Below, one piece after another: positions 39,158 through 52,600 of a DNA stretch of 64,000 nt; position 1 is the first letter of the stretch; each line of letters opens with the position of its first letter. The stretch is from assembly GCA_018136815.1 (NCBI GenBank), contig CM030934.1, forward strand, positions 2,929,070 to 2,993,069, written 5' to 3'. The position numbers and the translations under genes were made by a program. This DNA comes from Isochrysis galbana (taxonomy: Eukaryota; Haptophyta; Isochrysidales; Isochrysidaceae). The notes under the pieces are model-generated. The model had not been told where the DNA came from. It searched no databases and saw nothing but the letters and a program-made list of their open reading frames with translations.

Positions 39158-39561
39158 GCAAGCGGTGCAGCATGCCACTTGCAAGCGGCCGACGCGCACG
39201 CGGTGTGTAGGATTTGCGTACACGGTGCGCGATAGAGAGGGCATGCGAGTGCTCAAGGCGCAGCCGTGTCGGTCTCAGTGGGGTTGCCAGCCTCCTTTTC
39301 GCGCGCGCGGTGCCTTCTCGTGGGCATTGGAAGGGTAAGAAGAGAGAGTTGGTTGAGAGAGTTGGTTGAGGTTGAAGACTAATGTGCCAAGTGGCGATTG
39401 TCCGCTATAGAACCCGTCACGAAACACAAACGACCCCATTCCCCCTGTCACGTGTGTTTTTGTGGGTGTTTGTTTTTCGTGACGGAGTTTACTTCAAATT
39501 GGATGTTGACGCAGCTGCGCCAGTGTCAGTTCCAAAAAATGTAATACAATAATAGGCACGA
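39158..39561. other. No gene; repeats of GTTGGTTGAG type
   Basis: Short direct repeats (AGAGAGTTGGTTG twice near 39340) and AT-richer DNA before a small membrane-protein frame. CACGAAACACAAACG and its near-complement around 39418-39485 form a loose inverted repeat. Confidence 0.4.
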
Positions 39562-39765
39562 ATGCCAGTATACTTGCTTGATGACGGCAAGTGGGAGGAA
39601 TTTTACAACTCATTGATATTCCTCCTTTTTGCCGTGCCCATCAGCTTAATCGCACTGCTTGTGGCATTAGGCCTTGGCGTGTTTGCCATTATTCCGGCAC
39701 TTTTTCTCACATATCACATATACGCTCTTAATGACAGTATACTACTGGGCGAGAGGCCCGCGTAG
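39562..39765 (+). CDS. Small 67-aa membrane protein
   Basis: An ATG-started frame with a short acidic N-terminus (MPVYLLDDGKWEEFYNS), a hydrophobic region of about 35 residues that can form two spans (LIFLLFAVPISLIALLVALG and FAIIPALFLTYHIYAL), and a short tail (NDSILLGERPA). The clean hairpin layout is unlikely by chance, but small hydrophobic frames do arise in AT-richer DNA. It could also be the last exon of a longer gene. No family recognised. Confidence 0.4.
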   Translation: MPVYLLDDGKWEEFYNSLIFLLFAVPISLIALLVALGLGVFAIIPALFLTYHIYALNDSILLGERPA

Positions 39766-39900
39766 GGGTAGGGGTTACCGGGTGTGTAGAGAGTGTGTGT
39801 GGGGGGGGCGTGATTAGCTTTGTACTCATCATCTTCGTAATAATAATATCATGATGGCTACCCAAAAAGAAAATAGGCACATGTTGATAATAAAAAATGG

Positions 39901-39922
39901 CCCTCTTTTGACGGAACGCGAC
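39901..39922 (-). repeat. GTCGCGTTCCGTC dispersed motif, copy 6
   Basis: Minus strand AGTCGCGTTCCGTCAAAAGA then GGG. Member of the ten-locus family. Confidence 0.65.
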
Positions 39923-40315
39923 TTTCCATCCTTCTAAGCCCACACCGCCGAGCCTCTCGCCAATCCACCTCCTTCCTCTAAGCCCTCTAACCCCGAGCTA
40001 ATAAGAGCTCGATTCTCTAAACTTGCTACTGACTACTGAGTCGCAACCCCCTCCCCCTCCTCCGCAACGCGCCGAGCGCGCGTTCGATGGCGTGTTTCCC
40101 CTTGTCCTTGTACGCTCCGCCCTTGCGCGCGGCCAGCTGGTGCGGATTTCGCAGTCGCGTCCTGATCACGGATCACATGTAAGATGATCAACCACAAACA
40201 CACATACACAGAAACCGCAAAGCAACAAATCAACATTCACATTATACACTATTTGAAGGGTGATGTGAATTCTAGCCCCAACCTCCCCGGCCGCTGCCCC
40301 TTCCTCTCCCCTTGC

Positions 40316-40444
40316 TCAATACTAAGTAACGCACCAGAGGGAGGGAGTCAGCTAGACCTAGGAAAGATGTTGTGTACAGGTCAATACTAAGTAACGCACC
40401 AGAGGGAGGGAGTCAGCTAGACCTAGGAAAGATGTTGTGTACAG
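40316..40444. repeat. 65-bp perfect tandem duplication
   Basis: The unit starting TCAATACTAAGTAACGCACC and ending GATGTTGTGTACAG occurs at 40316 and again at 40381 with no differences seen, so it is recent. Confidence 0.9.
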
Positions 40445-40549
40445 CTGAAAATAGAAAGTAGACACCCTGGTCCGTAGTGTCTCAAAGAGCACATGGTTGT
40501 AGACTATAGACCAGAGGGGAACGAGATAAGAAAGCCCCCCCCCTGCGTG

Positions 40550-41044
40550 CTACACCGACTCTTTGATCTTCCGGAACGCTCGGTCGAGGATGAGCTCGTC
40601 TTCTCCCTTTTCCTTCACCTTGTGCAGCGTGTGCGGAACGGTGGGATCCACCTCGGCACCGCGTGCGATGGAGCCATCCTCCATCAGCAGCCCCCCATCG
40701 GGCAGCCTTCGGATCGCACCAGGCGGCAGGCCGGTGTCTTGTGGCCGGTTGGCCTCTCGCCATGTATTGATCGCGTGAAGCGTCAGCACAATCGTGAGCA
40801 GCGCCCAGAAGCGGCGGTCGCCCAGCCCAATGCCGCCCTCTGGCACAAAGGTATCCCACATGCGCTGCTGCATCTTGGCCTCCTGTGCGAGCCGTTTGAC
40901 GGTGGCCTCACTCGGCCGGTCGTGCACCGGCTGTGACTTGCTGCACAACATCCGACCCGCCGGCTGGCCTGCGCGCGCTAGAGCCACGCCGCGCAGCACG
41001 CCGCGCATCACGGGCAGCGCGCGGCCCGCCACTGCTACTCTCAT
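40550..41044 (-). CDS. 164-aa mitochondrial membrane protein; function unknown
   Basis: A single-exon frame from the ATG at 41044 (MRVAVAGRALPVMRGVLRGV...). The first 35 residues are Arg/Ala/Val rich with no acidic residue, typical of a mitochondrial presequence. Then comes a charged stretch (ATVKRLAQEAKMQQRMWDTF), FVPEGGIGLGDR, and one membrane segment (FWALLTIVLTLHAINTW). The hydrophilic C-terminal half contains GAIRRLPDGGLLMEDGSI and ends DRAFRKIKESV. The layout, with presequence, short matrix helix, a single span and a soluble domain, suggests an inner-membrane accessory or assembly factor, but I recognise no family. An upstream in-frame extension exists only from non-ATG codons. Confidence 0.6.
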   Translation of the reverse strand: MRVAVAGRALPVMRGVLRGVALARAGQPAGRMLCSKSQPVHDRPSEATVKRLAQEAKMQQRMWDTFVPEGGIGLGDRRFWALLTIVLTLHAINTWREANRPQDTGLPPGAIRRLPDGGLLMEDGSIARGAEVDPTVPHTLHKVKEKGEDELILDRAFRKIKESV

Positions 41045-41204
41045 CGTCGACGCGGCGTCGGAGAGGGAGAGCAAGTAGTACGCAGCCTATTTTCGGAACG
41101 AACTACGAACTACTTTCGAATGCCACTAAAAACCTAAACGTTATAACATTCTTCCTACGCATGCACGCGGCCATGGACCCACTACTTTCACGCAGCAAAC
41201 GTTT

Positions 41205-41330
41205 CTACACCCCCACTCCCCCGGCCCTCCCCCCCCCGCCATCAGGCGACACCCCCCGTGCACTACTAGGTACTAGGGACTAGGGGGATAGGGGCGAAGG
41301 GTTTAGATTTGGTCCGGTGGCGGTGGCCCA
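41205..41330 (-). mobile_element. SINE-like element fragment
   Basis: Matches the 3' part of the full copy at 31290-31395: TTTCTACACCCCCACTCCC, GCCATCAGGCG, GTGCACTACTAGG and GGGGCGAAGGG in order. It stops where a copy of the dispersed GTCACGTTCCGTC motif begins. Confidence 0.6.
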
Positions 41331-41360
41331 AGTCACGTTCCGTCAAACGTCAAAAGAGGG
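41331..41360 (+). repeat. GTCACGTTCCGTC dispersed motif, copy 7
   Basis: AGTCACGTTCCGTCAAACGT then CAAAAGAGGG, abutting a SINE-like fragment. Confidence 0.65.
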
Positions 41361-41368
41361 CGGCGAAG

Positions 41369-41592
41369 GGTAGCGTTGCGCACTCCCAGGGTTGCTGGAG
41401 TGCTGCAGCGACAAACTGCGAGGATACTGCTGAGGCCGCAGAGGTCGCCAGTCGAGCGCCCGAAGTCAGTGCTGTCGCAGATTTGGCAACCAGTGGTGAG
41501 TCAGGCGCTCTCCGGTCTCCGGCTGGGCTCCTTCAAAAGGCGAAGTCGCTTAGCGTTCCGCATTCCCAGTGTTGCTGGAGTGCTGCAGCTTG
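41369..41592. repeat. Diverged direct repeat, 180-bp spacing
   Basis: AGCGTTGCGCACTCCCAGGG followed by TTGCTGGAGTGCTGCAGC (41372-41409) recurs with few changes at 41552-41589. Confidence 0.65.
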
Positions 41593-43380
41593 CGAGCCAC
41601 CTGACCGCGACGAAATCACGCTCGCTATCGGCATCTGAAGTCGGGCTCCAGACGCCCTTTCACGCGCTGCCAATGCGTCCCGCAGTGGGGGACATGGCGC
41701 GCGCGGCAGAGTGCTTCCGCGGCGCATGCGGCCACCTGAGACCCTGACACGAGGACTGGCGCCAAAGAAGCGCCTTCCACGCCAAATGATGCCCCCCCAC
41801 AACAGCTGGCGCTCCCTGACCCTATGAGTTGTGCGCCCTGTTTAGTGGTTAGTGGGTTGTCAGGGCAAACCTGGGCACCCCAAGCGGGGAGATGACAGGG
41901 GAGACCCTCGGGGGGAGGGGGCGAACCTTGGGGAAGATCGGCGAGGCTTCAACCGTTGCTCAGAAGGCGGCAAAGGAGGCAGACATTTTCCGTTGTCCCC
42001 CCCCCCCCGAAGACAACCCGGTAGTCTTTAATCTTTAAGACTACGGGTTTGCGCAACCGCCAGCCATATCGACGGGTAGCGTTCCTTGGCCAAATCCACA
42101 CGGAAGTCTTCACATCCACTGCCCATACCGGAGGCGGTGACGAGCAGCATCGCCAGGATGGCACCGCTCATGCCCTAGCTCCTCCATGTGTTCGCAGAAC
42201 TTGAGGGCTGGGCTCCGGATCTCCTCGTAGGTGCGGTGACCGAATCGCTTGGCGAGGAAGATAAAGTACTGGCCCATGGCGAGTAGCGAGGACGCTGTTT
42301 GAGGAAGGGGAGGAGAGTGAAGCGCGTGTGGTGGTGGAGAAGGCTGGGTGGGAGGACGACCCTGGAGTTTCGTCAGATGCGCATGAAAGTTTTCCGCAGG
42401 CGCACGCCGTGCGCATGATGAGTGGCAATCACATGCGTACGGCGTGCAGAGGTGTTGAGGGGCTGGGGAAGGCTTTCCCCAGCGTCGGGGCTGCTGTCGT
42501 TCATCAGCGTTTTCATTTAACAGGAGGTGTTCTATGATTCCCTCCTTATCTTCTACTTCTACTAATTCTTCGCGCGTAACTGTCGATTCACCTTCGGATG
42601 GTCCGTCGCATCGTCGCTCTCTCATCGGCATTCTCTTCCTTATCTTCCTTGTTTGTGTTTGTGTTTGTTCTCTCTCTGCTCTCTGTCTGTCCGTGGGGAA
42701 GATATGTTAGTGTGGAGAGTGTTGGTGTGAGCCTGGTGCGTCTGCCGTTGTCTTTCGTCTTTCGGTATCCTTTCGTCTCATCGGCCCTGGTAGCCTCTTG
42801 TCCCTCGTCCCTCGTCCTCGTTCTCACCCCGTTCTCGTCCCTGTTCTACATTCTTAACCGTCAACTACTACACTGCTACTACACCAGTACAACTCCTTGT
42901 TCACCCTCGCTCACGCTCGCTACAACTATGCCCGCTCCGTCGCCGCGCTCGCCATCACTCAAGCCCGCCATCTCGCCTCCATCCCTGGATTAGGTGGAGC
43001 CCGTCTTTCCATCCGGCACTCCCCTAGCCGCGCCTCACGCCGCAAACCCCCTTCCTCTTCCTCCGTCTCCGTCGCCAATTGGGTGTGTGGCAACGTCCAA
43101 TTCGTCATGGGAGGGACGTTATGTGGATGTATCATGATGTGAATCGGCTACACACCCTTTGACGTCATGCATGACGTCATGACCCACAATGCTAGCCATA
43201 TACTGTTCCACCCTAGAGTACTCTACCAGTAAAGTACTCTACTCTAGAGTAGAGAGTGAATCCTCCTAGAGCTACCGATTGTAATTGAACGCTCTATTCA
43301 TACTTCATAGAGTACATATCCGCCATTGTTAGCAACTCTCTCTGCGCCAGCTTGGCGCGGACGGCGGCGGCGGCGTCGCC
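41593..43380. other. No supportable gene; two doubtful small frames
   Basis: On the minus strand 42277-42110 starts MGQYFIFLAKRFGHRTYEEI and 42171-42031 starts MSGAILAMLLVTASGMGSG, the latter signal-peptide-like. Both are short and I could not link them by splicing. 42590-42900 is T-rich with Ser/Leu/Val frames of no value. A weak copy of the GCACGCCGTGCG repeat lies at 42385-42450. Confidence 0.35.
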
Positions 43381-45063
43381 ATGGGGCGCGTCAGCCTCAC
43401 ACTGCTCTCCCTCGTCTTCCTCTGCTCTGCAGCGGACGAGCGGTGCTCGGACTGGGCCGCGATGGGCGAATGCATCTCCAACCCCGTCTTCATGCGCTCC
43501 CACTGCGAGGACGCCTGCGCCGCCACTGAGTGCGCGAGGCATGCAGTGGTGCAGTGCAGCAGTGCTCGCCACATGATGGACTTCTCTTGCCCCGGGCTAT
43601 GTGAGGCGCTAGGCTGGCTGGCGCCGGTGCCAGCGTGCGAGTCAGATGCCTCATCATGCAACGCCACCGCGCTTGCCGCGGAAGTCGCCTCGGCCAACGC
43701 GCTCGACAGCTGCATGCGGCGTGCTGCCGCAGGCGAGTGTGAGCAAGGGGCGCTCGCCGCTTCGTGCCCGCTCTCGTGTGCGCAACGGGCGGCCTGGGAC
43801 TGCGCCGAGTGGGCTGCACAAGGAGAATGCGAGGTAAACGGCGACTGGATGGAACGGGTCTGCACTCACGCGTGTGATGCCGTCGGCCGGAGGGAGGAGT
43901 GCTCGGAGGCGGTCTGCTCGGGGCTGCAGGAGGTGAGCGAGTCATGTGCTATGGTGAGCGGTGGTGGTGTGCTCGAGGCGCAGCGCCCGTGGGCGTCGCG
44001 CTGGCCCTCGCCGTACGTGAACCGACGTGAGGATGTGCCTGTTCATCTGACGGTGCGCAACGACCTCAGCGTGCCCGCGCAGCTCTTCTATTCCGCGTGG
44101 ACGAGTCCACATGAGATGGGGTACGGGGTGCTTGCTCCGGGGGCACGCCGTGCCCAGGAGGGTAAGCTGGGCGACCGATGGCGCTTTCGCGCGCTGGCAC
44201 CGCGTGGCGCCAGCCCGGCATCAGGCGCGCTTCTCCGAGAGGTCATTGCTGGCGTGCTCACAGTGCGGCCATGCGCCTGCGGTCCTCATGCGCGGATGGC
44301 GACAGATTATCCGCCCGAGCCGCGCGGCTCTACAAACGAGACATCGGTCGCAATCGCGCAAGTGGGCGTGCCCAGTAAGCTAGTAGTGCTGCAGTGGAAC
44401 GGCAGCATGCATGTCCCTGTAGGCTCAATATGGCCCGCTGCCTCTCGCGCGGTCAAGGAGCGTAATTCATCGCACCAGCTGATTGTGAGGGGCCTCCAGC
44501 CGGGCGATTTGGTCTCAGTTGTCCGAGCTGCCGACCTCCTGAAGATGCAACGCGAGGGGGAGGGCGCGGGGATGGGGCCAGTGGTCGATTCGGCAGACTT
44601 TCGCCACGCCATCCTCATGCAGCACCTCCAAACGGACCTCGTGTTAATGCCATGTGGGGCTGAGGTAGGTGTGTCGCCTACGCGCCGAGAACGCCTCTCG
44701 GTCGGTGATGCGCGTGCTGCACGGGCGGCAAGTGAGCGACGTGAGAGAGCCTTGGAAAAGGAGCGCCGCCAGCTGCAGGCGGACAATACGGAGCTGCGCA
44801 AGGAGCTTGAGCGTCTGCAAAAGTTGGCCAGCCTCGGTGAGGTTGCACCCGATGAAGTCGAAAGACACATCGCCTCGGCTACCGATACCCTCGCACGCGT
44901 GGCAAGGACCGAGGTGACGAGGCAAGCCAATGGCGGCGCCTCGTCCGCTGTGGGAGGGGCGGCGCAAGCCAAGGGCGGACGCGTGAAGCGGAAGCGGAAC
45001 GCGCCTCGTCGGAAAAAGCGGAACGCACCTCTTCAGGCCCGTAACCATGACGAGCTGCGGTGA
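43381..45063 (+). CDS. Secreted ShKT-domain protein with VHL-like beta domain and coiled coil
   Basis: A single-exon frame of 560 codons. Residues 1-18 (MGRVSLTLLSLVFLCSAA) are a signal peptide. Cys-rich modules follow: CSDWAAMGECISNPVFMRSH, ending CEDAC, is a good ShKT domain; a second complete one is CAEWAAQGECEVNGDWMERV, ending CTHAC; and a degenerate one, CMRRAAAGECEQGALAASC, lies between. About residues 221-270 (VHLTVRNDLSVPAQLFYSAW, then GYGVLAPGARR and GDRWRFRA) have the order of conserved positions of the von Hippel-Lindau beta domain. The C-terminal third has a coiled coil (about 440-500) and a basic end (KRKRNAPRRKKRNAPL). Secretory entry plus ShKT modules suggests an extracellular or lumenal binding protein; in animals VHL recognises hydroxyproline, but that cannot be assumed here. 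Confidence 0.75.
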   Translation: MGRVSLTLLSLVFLCSAADERCSDWAAMGECISNPVFMRSHCEDACAATECARHAVVQCSSARHMMDFSCPGLCEALGWLAPVPACESDASSCNATALAAEVASANALDSCMRRAAAGECEQGALAASCPLSCAQRAAWDCAEWAAQGECEVNGDWMERVCTHACDAVGRREECSEAVCSGLQEVSESCAMVSGGGVLEAQRPWASRWPSPYVNRREDVPVHLTVRNDLSVPAQLFYSAWTSPHEMGYGVLAPGARRAQEGKLGDRWRFRALAPRGASPASGALLREVIAGVLTVRPCACGPHARMATDYPPEPRGSTNETSVAIAQVGVPSKLVVLQWNGSMHVPVGSIWPAASRAVKERNSSHQLIVRGLQPGDLVSVVRAADLLKMQREGEGAGMGPVVDSADFRHAILMQHLQTDLVLMPCGAEVGVSPTRRERLSVGDARAARAASERRERALEKERRQLQADNTELRKELERLQKLASLGEVAPDEVERHIASATDTLARVARTEVTRQANGGASSAVGGAAQAKGGRVKRKRNAPRRKKRNAPLQARNHDELR

Positions 45064-46330
45064 GGGGCTGTAGCGGGAGTGGCAATTCGGCTCCCGTATG
45101 TTCGCAGGTCGGGCTGTAGGTATTCCACCACGCAAAGACGGAAGTCAATGTGGGAAGTCGATTTCGACGGGTCGGCCGAGCATTCCACGAGAGTGCTAAG
45201 TTGATGGTGCTTCTGTCGATCGATTTATGACGACGGAGGCAATCGGGTTGTGGCTGTGCCTACTGCCTCCCACCCACGTCTCTCTTCAACACGATGCATT
45301 GCATTTAGCCACGAACACAATCCTGTTTCTACAATCTCGGTCGTGTTCCGTCGAAAGCGGACCATCGATTGTAATTTGAAACCCCTCTAGGCAGCCACAC
45401 CTGACTGCAGAGACATGCATAGCACACAGGGAGCACACAACAAATCTAGCCTAGCACGTAGCCACCCAATACCTGAAACCCGCGCACTCCAAAAACAAAA
45501 TTCCACAAACTGTCCCCAGGGGAAACCTTAATCTCACTTATCATAATCTCACGACTCGCGCGGCCCTGAAATCTCAGATGGGACAATAGGCTTCTAATAG
45601 GTTCTATCAAGAGGTCAAAAAGCTTACCAGACCTGTTGCTTGTTAATACAGGTGCGCAGCACAGGTAACGGAGAGCCTCCCCCATCCCCCTAAGCGATGG
45701 CAGTGGAGGGCTGCCCGCCCCATGACGATGACGTGAACCATGTACATGTTTAGGCTTGCGCGCACGCCAACATAGAATCACTCAGATCTCCGCGGTTCCA
45801 CACCGCTTTTCGGTCCTCATGCACGTGAATGAGCACACACACCTGCACCAAACGCCGTCCCACCAATTTTAGGCGGGACAAACTTCAACCTTCTTCTCTG
45901 AGCCTACCGAAAGGAGCAGCCCAACACAACACTTTCACGGCGTGCACAATGCACACCACATTTCGGGCCCCTCCTGAAACCGTATTCGAAGGCGACTCGA
46001 CTTTCTCATGCTTCCTGCCTCCCCCCGAATCTGAAATCTATGTTTGCACGCAAAATGCCCCAGATGTGTCGAACTCTTGACCATTGTAGAGACCCACCCG
46101 CACAACTGCACATGTCACCACCCATCATATCACACGCCGCAATTAAGTGGCGGTGGCACATCGCAAATGTGGTGCCTGGACTGTTGTTGAACACGTTGTT
46201 CTCAATAAAGTCCATCGCGTAGGTGCACATGTTGTGGGGCGCGTCGATTGGGCATGTAGACCCGAGGTTTAGACGTCTTCGATACTTGAATTCTAGCTAG
46301 TTGGCTCTGGCAAACCTATAAGTATCGCGT
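45064..46330. other. No supportable gene
   Basis: Unique DNA with copy 8 of the GTCGTGTTCCGTC motif (45339-45363). The frames at 45446-45781 and 45829-46080 lack protein features. Confidence 0.45.
45339..45363 (+). repeat. GTCGTGTTCCGTC dispersed motif, copy 8
   Basis: GGTCGTGTTCCGTCGAAAGC then GGACC. Confidence 0.65.
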
Positions 46331-47504
46331 TCACGCCACACCAGCTGAGGCAACTTCCCTTCCCGCTCCATGCATTGCCGGCTGGGATTCATCCCGGACA
46401 TCATCGAGGAGTGACGCCAAATACTTGTCGTATCCTGGTGGCTCGAACTCCGATAGGCGGATGTCGTCCATGGTGTCGCCATCAAGGGGATCCTCGAGTG
46501 CTTCCTGAGAGAAACGAGGCGCGTGTGATCCGAGCCGGTGGATCAAATTGCAGGGGCACACGGACATGTGCGCAAACCTCACCGTGAAGGCGAGGGCACG
46601 GTTTACCCGCTGGCCCGGAGTGCAACGGCGTACCTGGATGGCAACGAGAGCTCCGTTGCTGAGCGCAAAAAGAATGGAAACGAGGTAGGCAGACCACGCG
46701 AAGCCGCCGGCCTCAGTTGCGATTGCGGCGAAATACGGGGCAAAAATGATAGGGAACAGGGTGGCTCCGGAGATGGTGAAGCCGCGGAGCAAAAACGGGG
46801 TGCGCGTCGACGCGATGACGCGAACCTGCTCGAGGCTCTGCGTGAAGAGGCGCTCCTCAGTGCCGATCATGGAGCAGAGGGTGGCCATGTGCTCCCGGCT
46901 CTCGGGGTTTGGGTTGCGGCGGATATCCTCGAGGCGGCTGCCGAGCGCCGCCAGATCCGTGTACATACGAGCCTGAGCCTGCAGTGGCAAGGGGGAAGCG
47001 CCCGGTGAGGGCGTGCGGTAGTGGGGTTGAGGCAACGGCGTGACGCACCTTTGCCTTGTCCTCGGCGGGCGCATCCTGGTCGTCGCAGATGCGGACTTCG
47101 TCAGTGAAGCTGCCCCACGCCTTGTAGAGCGCCTCGTCCGTCGCGTCCGCGTCCTCCTTGGTGCCCCAGTGGTGGGCGGCGTGGTGAATTCCGAGAGCTG
47201 CCGCGCGCATCTCGGCGAGCTGTACGAAGCACCGCTCGCGCCGCGCGTACGCAGCGTTGATGCTGAATCCGGACGGCGTGGCGATGGCGAGGCTGAGAAG
47301 CGCGGGATCAAAGTCTCTGCCGAGAATGCCGAAGTGTGCGCAGATCATCGGGCAGACGAGGGAGAGCGCAGCCGAGCGGAGAGTGAGTGGAGAGAGCACT
47401 GCGACGCGAAGGAATTCGTCGCGCTCGGCCCCTGGGTTCCTGCTGATGACGGGTCGGGGAGGAGGGACGAGGCCGAGGCAGAGGAGGGCGCTGGTGGCGA
47501 GCAT
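46331..47504 (-). CDS. Three-exon bestrophin-like membrane protein, 324 aa
   Basis: Exons on the minus strand: 47504-47049, 46978-46634 and 46504-46331, joined by a 70-bp and a 129-bp GT-AG intron, all in phase. The N-terminus (MLATSALLCLGLVPPPRPVI) is a possible signal or plastid-targeting start. Hydrophobic stretches follow: SAALSLVCPMICAHFGIL, FDPALLSLAIATPSGFSINA ending in YARRERC, then after a charged loop FTISGATLFPIIFAPYFAAI and FAWSAYLVSILFALSNGALV. The motif EALEDPLDGDTMDDIRLSEF near the end resembles the LEDPFxG...DDI signature of bestrophin-type chloride-channel relatives in algae. It is probably an anion channel or related four-span membrane protein. The family assignment is from motif memory only. 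Confidence 0.65.
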
Positions 47505-49681
<2,177 letters not shown>

Positions 49682-52600
49682 ATGTGGGCTGGCCTTAAGC
49701 TGCTTCTGGGCGCATGGGCCTTCCTCAACGCCCTGGATGACACTGCCACCGTCTTCCGTGCAGCGAGGCTCTTCGCTCTCTCGCTCCCCTTCGTCCGCGG
49801 CTCAGACGCGTCGATGTGCAACCTGTGCGACGAGGTCAGAGCATCCTCCTCCTCCCCCCCCCCCCTGCTCCCCTTCTCAAACTCGCACCTCTCTGCCTGC
49901 CCCGCTTCGCCTACGGTGCCATCAACAAACTCCACCCCTCCACCCCACTCCTACTCGTCCTCTATCTCGCACGGCACAGGTGATGGCAGATATGCTGATG
50001 AAGGGTGCTGAGGGCCTCGAGGCATTGCCGTGTCGCTGGATCTGTCTCGCGGTCCCGGGGTGCGTGCAGATGTGCGAGCAGGTCAAGGCATTCTCAGAGA
50101 ACTCGACCAAGTTCCCCTGCGAAGCAGCGGGCTACTGCAAACCGGAGAACGATGAGGAGGAGATGACCTTCACTGGCGGCTGTTCGGTCGCTCCCATCTT
50201 TCGCTGCGAGCCAGCCCGCTTCTGCCGGCATCGGCGGAATGGGCTGCACTTCTCGTGCGAACTCAAGCCGGGCATCGGCCGCTGGGTCGGCATGCGTGAC
50301 GGGGTCCGCAAACATGCGGGTGCCATTGTGTCCGCCTTGTACGACCAGCCACGATGCGGGGAGAAAGGAGCCGGCAAGTACTGTGTCGCCTCACCTCGCG
50401 GGTTAGGCGCCGTCGCCGAGGTCCTGTGCCTTATCCTCACCCTCGGGTGGGCCGGCCCGCCGGATGCTCTCTAGACCGGAAGAGCCGCTCTGGCAGTCGC
50501 TCTAGCCAGCCGCCTGCGGCACCACATGCACGCGATCCCCGCGAGGTGACTCTCCGCCCTTGCTCCGCCGCGCGCAGATACGGCGGCTTGAAAACCGTAC
50601 GGGCCCTCGAAACACCGGGCGGCGATGATGACAGGCAGTGGCTCACCTACTGGCTCATCCTTGCATTTCTGACCACGCTGGAGTATTCGGCCCGTGTGCT
50701 CCTGTCATGGGTGCCACACTACTACGAGGCGAAGCTGCTTTTCCTGATCTGGCTCATGCTTGCCGGGGTGAGCCATGGATAGCGTCGCCAGCCGTGGGTG
50801 ATGGGGTCTGCGGCTCGCCTCACGGCCATCATGCCACCATCCATAAGCCATCCATACCTATTGTGAGCCCAACGTCACCCGCCGTCGCATTCAGGGGGCC
50901 GAGACCGTGTACCGCAGTGTGCGAGCGCGCCTTCGCGACGCCCTGTACGTACTTCATCTGGATGGCATGCTCTTTGGGCGCTCGCAAGCTCAGGCGGCGG
51001 CAGAGCTAGCACAGATACCGGCCGCAATCAAGGATGCGGAGCGTCGAGCCTCCCAAGCCCCTCTACTAACGAAGATGCCGATGCTCGGCAACTTCACGGT
51101 GAAGCCCGCTCAACAACCGGCGATGGAGCACCAAGCCGAGGCGGAGCTCAGCCGGATCTACCTGTGGCTGGCCACGCCCGAGGGATCAGCTGTGTTGAAC
51201 AAGTGCGCCACGGCAGATGGCAGCATGCAGGCCATGAAACCGCGGATGCCCACCACGCGAGCCCTGCTTCGCCCCTCTCTTCTCCCGCCAGTTTCGCTCC
51301 TCACCGTGCCCTCTCTAATCGCCGTTGCGCGCTGATGATAGGACGAAGGGGATCAGCGAAAGCTTCAAGGGTTTCCTCATCATGCGGGCTGGCGAGGCCG
51401 CCTCCTTCCAGCCGCGCTATCTGCAGGTGAGCCATTACGCCCCCATCTGTTCGCGACCCGCCGGCAATAAGACGGCCTCTCGCTTTCCGCCGCACCAAGG
51501 GCGGGCCGCATCCACCGGCCGCCTGCCATGTTCTGCAATGTCTCCGCCCACAACCGTCTTGTCCTCGGCAGCACGCTGTGATTGGCGTATCCTGCCGCGC
51601 TCGCCCTTGTAACCTTAGTTGACTCTATCGTCATGTGATTGTTGCCTCTCTTTTCCCCGCCGAAGGTGCGGCTCATAGGTGTCGCAGAGGGCGAGGAGGC
51701 CGAATTGCCACCGATGGATGACGCCGGTCGCGCGGATGCCTATTGCGTGGTGTATCTTATCGGACCCGACGGAGCGAAGACACCTTCAGAAGGCGTGACT
51801 TCACGCGTGTGCTATCGTACAACGAAACCGAGGTATGGCACCAGGGGCTTGAAGTGGAGGGGCGGCGTCCCGAATCGCGCCGTCAGCGTTCGTCTCACCC
51901 CCTTCAGCATATCCGTATCGCAGATAGAAGTCCTCACTCATTTTCACTCATGGCCTGGGCCTTGTGATGGCATGGCCAACTGGTTCATCGCTTTCCTCGC
52001 TTCCGTACATAGGTGGATGCAAACGCTCGAGCTAAAATTGCCCGGGGGCAAGATTGGCGATCGTGGCTTCTTCGTCAATGATTCTGCGGCTTCATCGCGG
52101 GTGCGCATCGACGTGTACGATGCTCAGGTGTGCGAACACGTGGGCAATTTCAAGGGACAAAGGAATGGGCACATATGTTGGCCCCGTGATGGGTTTCCGT
52201 CGAGCTTAAGGGTGCTTGAGCTGGTGGAAAGGCCCGCATGGCCCCCCACACGCAACGTGGTGGAGTTCGCACAATTGTGGGCGACGCCCATCCGCCCTGG
52301 CACAGATGGGTGTATCCGGCTGGATGTTGTACGTGGCCCACTTTGCAGGCTCTGTACTCGTTGGCGGCGGCGTCATCGGTTATGCGGTGGGCGCCATGGA
52401 TGGTTGGTCCGCTCACGAAATGTGGCGCATCAAGATGTTCGGCGCTGGCCTTATCGCGGCGGTTGTCATGTCATTCTTGGCCCATCGCGTTTTCCGAATC
52501 GAGGATCGACCAATAGGTCGGGTGGAGTACCCCCTAAAGGAATGTCTTGACCAGAGCGAACTTCTAGTTGACCTAGCGCTTCAAGGCGTCCGCCGTCAAA

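Larger units (their letters stand above)
39766..40549. other. No gene; dispersed motif and a 65-bp duplication
   Basis: Contains copy 6 of the GTCGCGTTCCGTC motif (39901-39922, minus) and a perfect 65-bp tandem duplication at 40316-40444. No convincing frame. Confidence 0.5.

Noticed and set aside
46331-47504. Naming the minus-strand membrane protein a confirmed bestrophin
   Set aside because: Only the acidic LEDP...DDI motif and overall topology agree; the pore motif could not be verified by eye.
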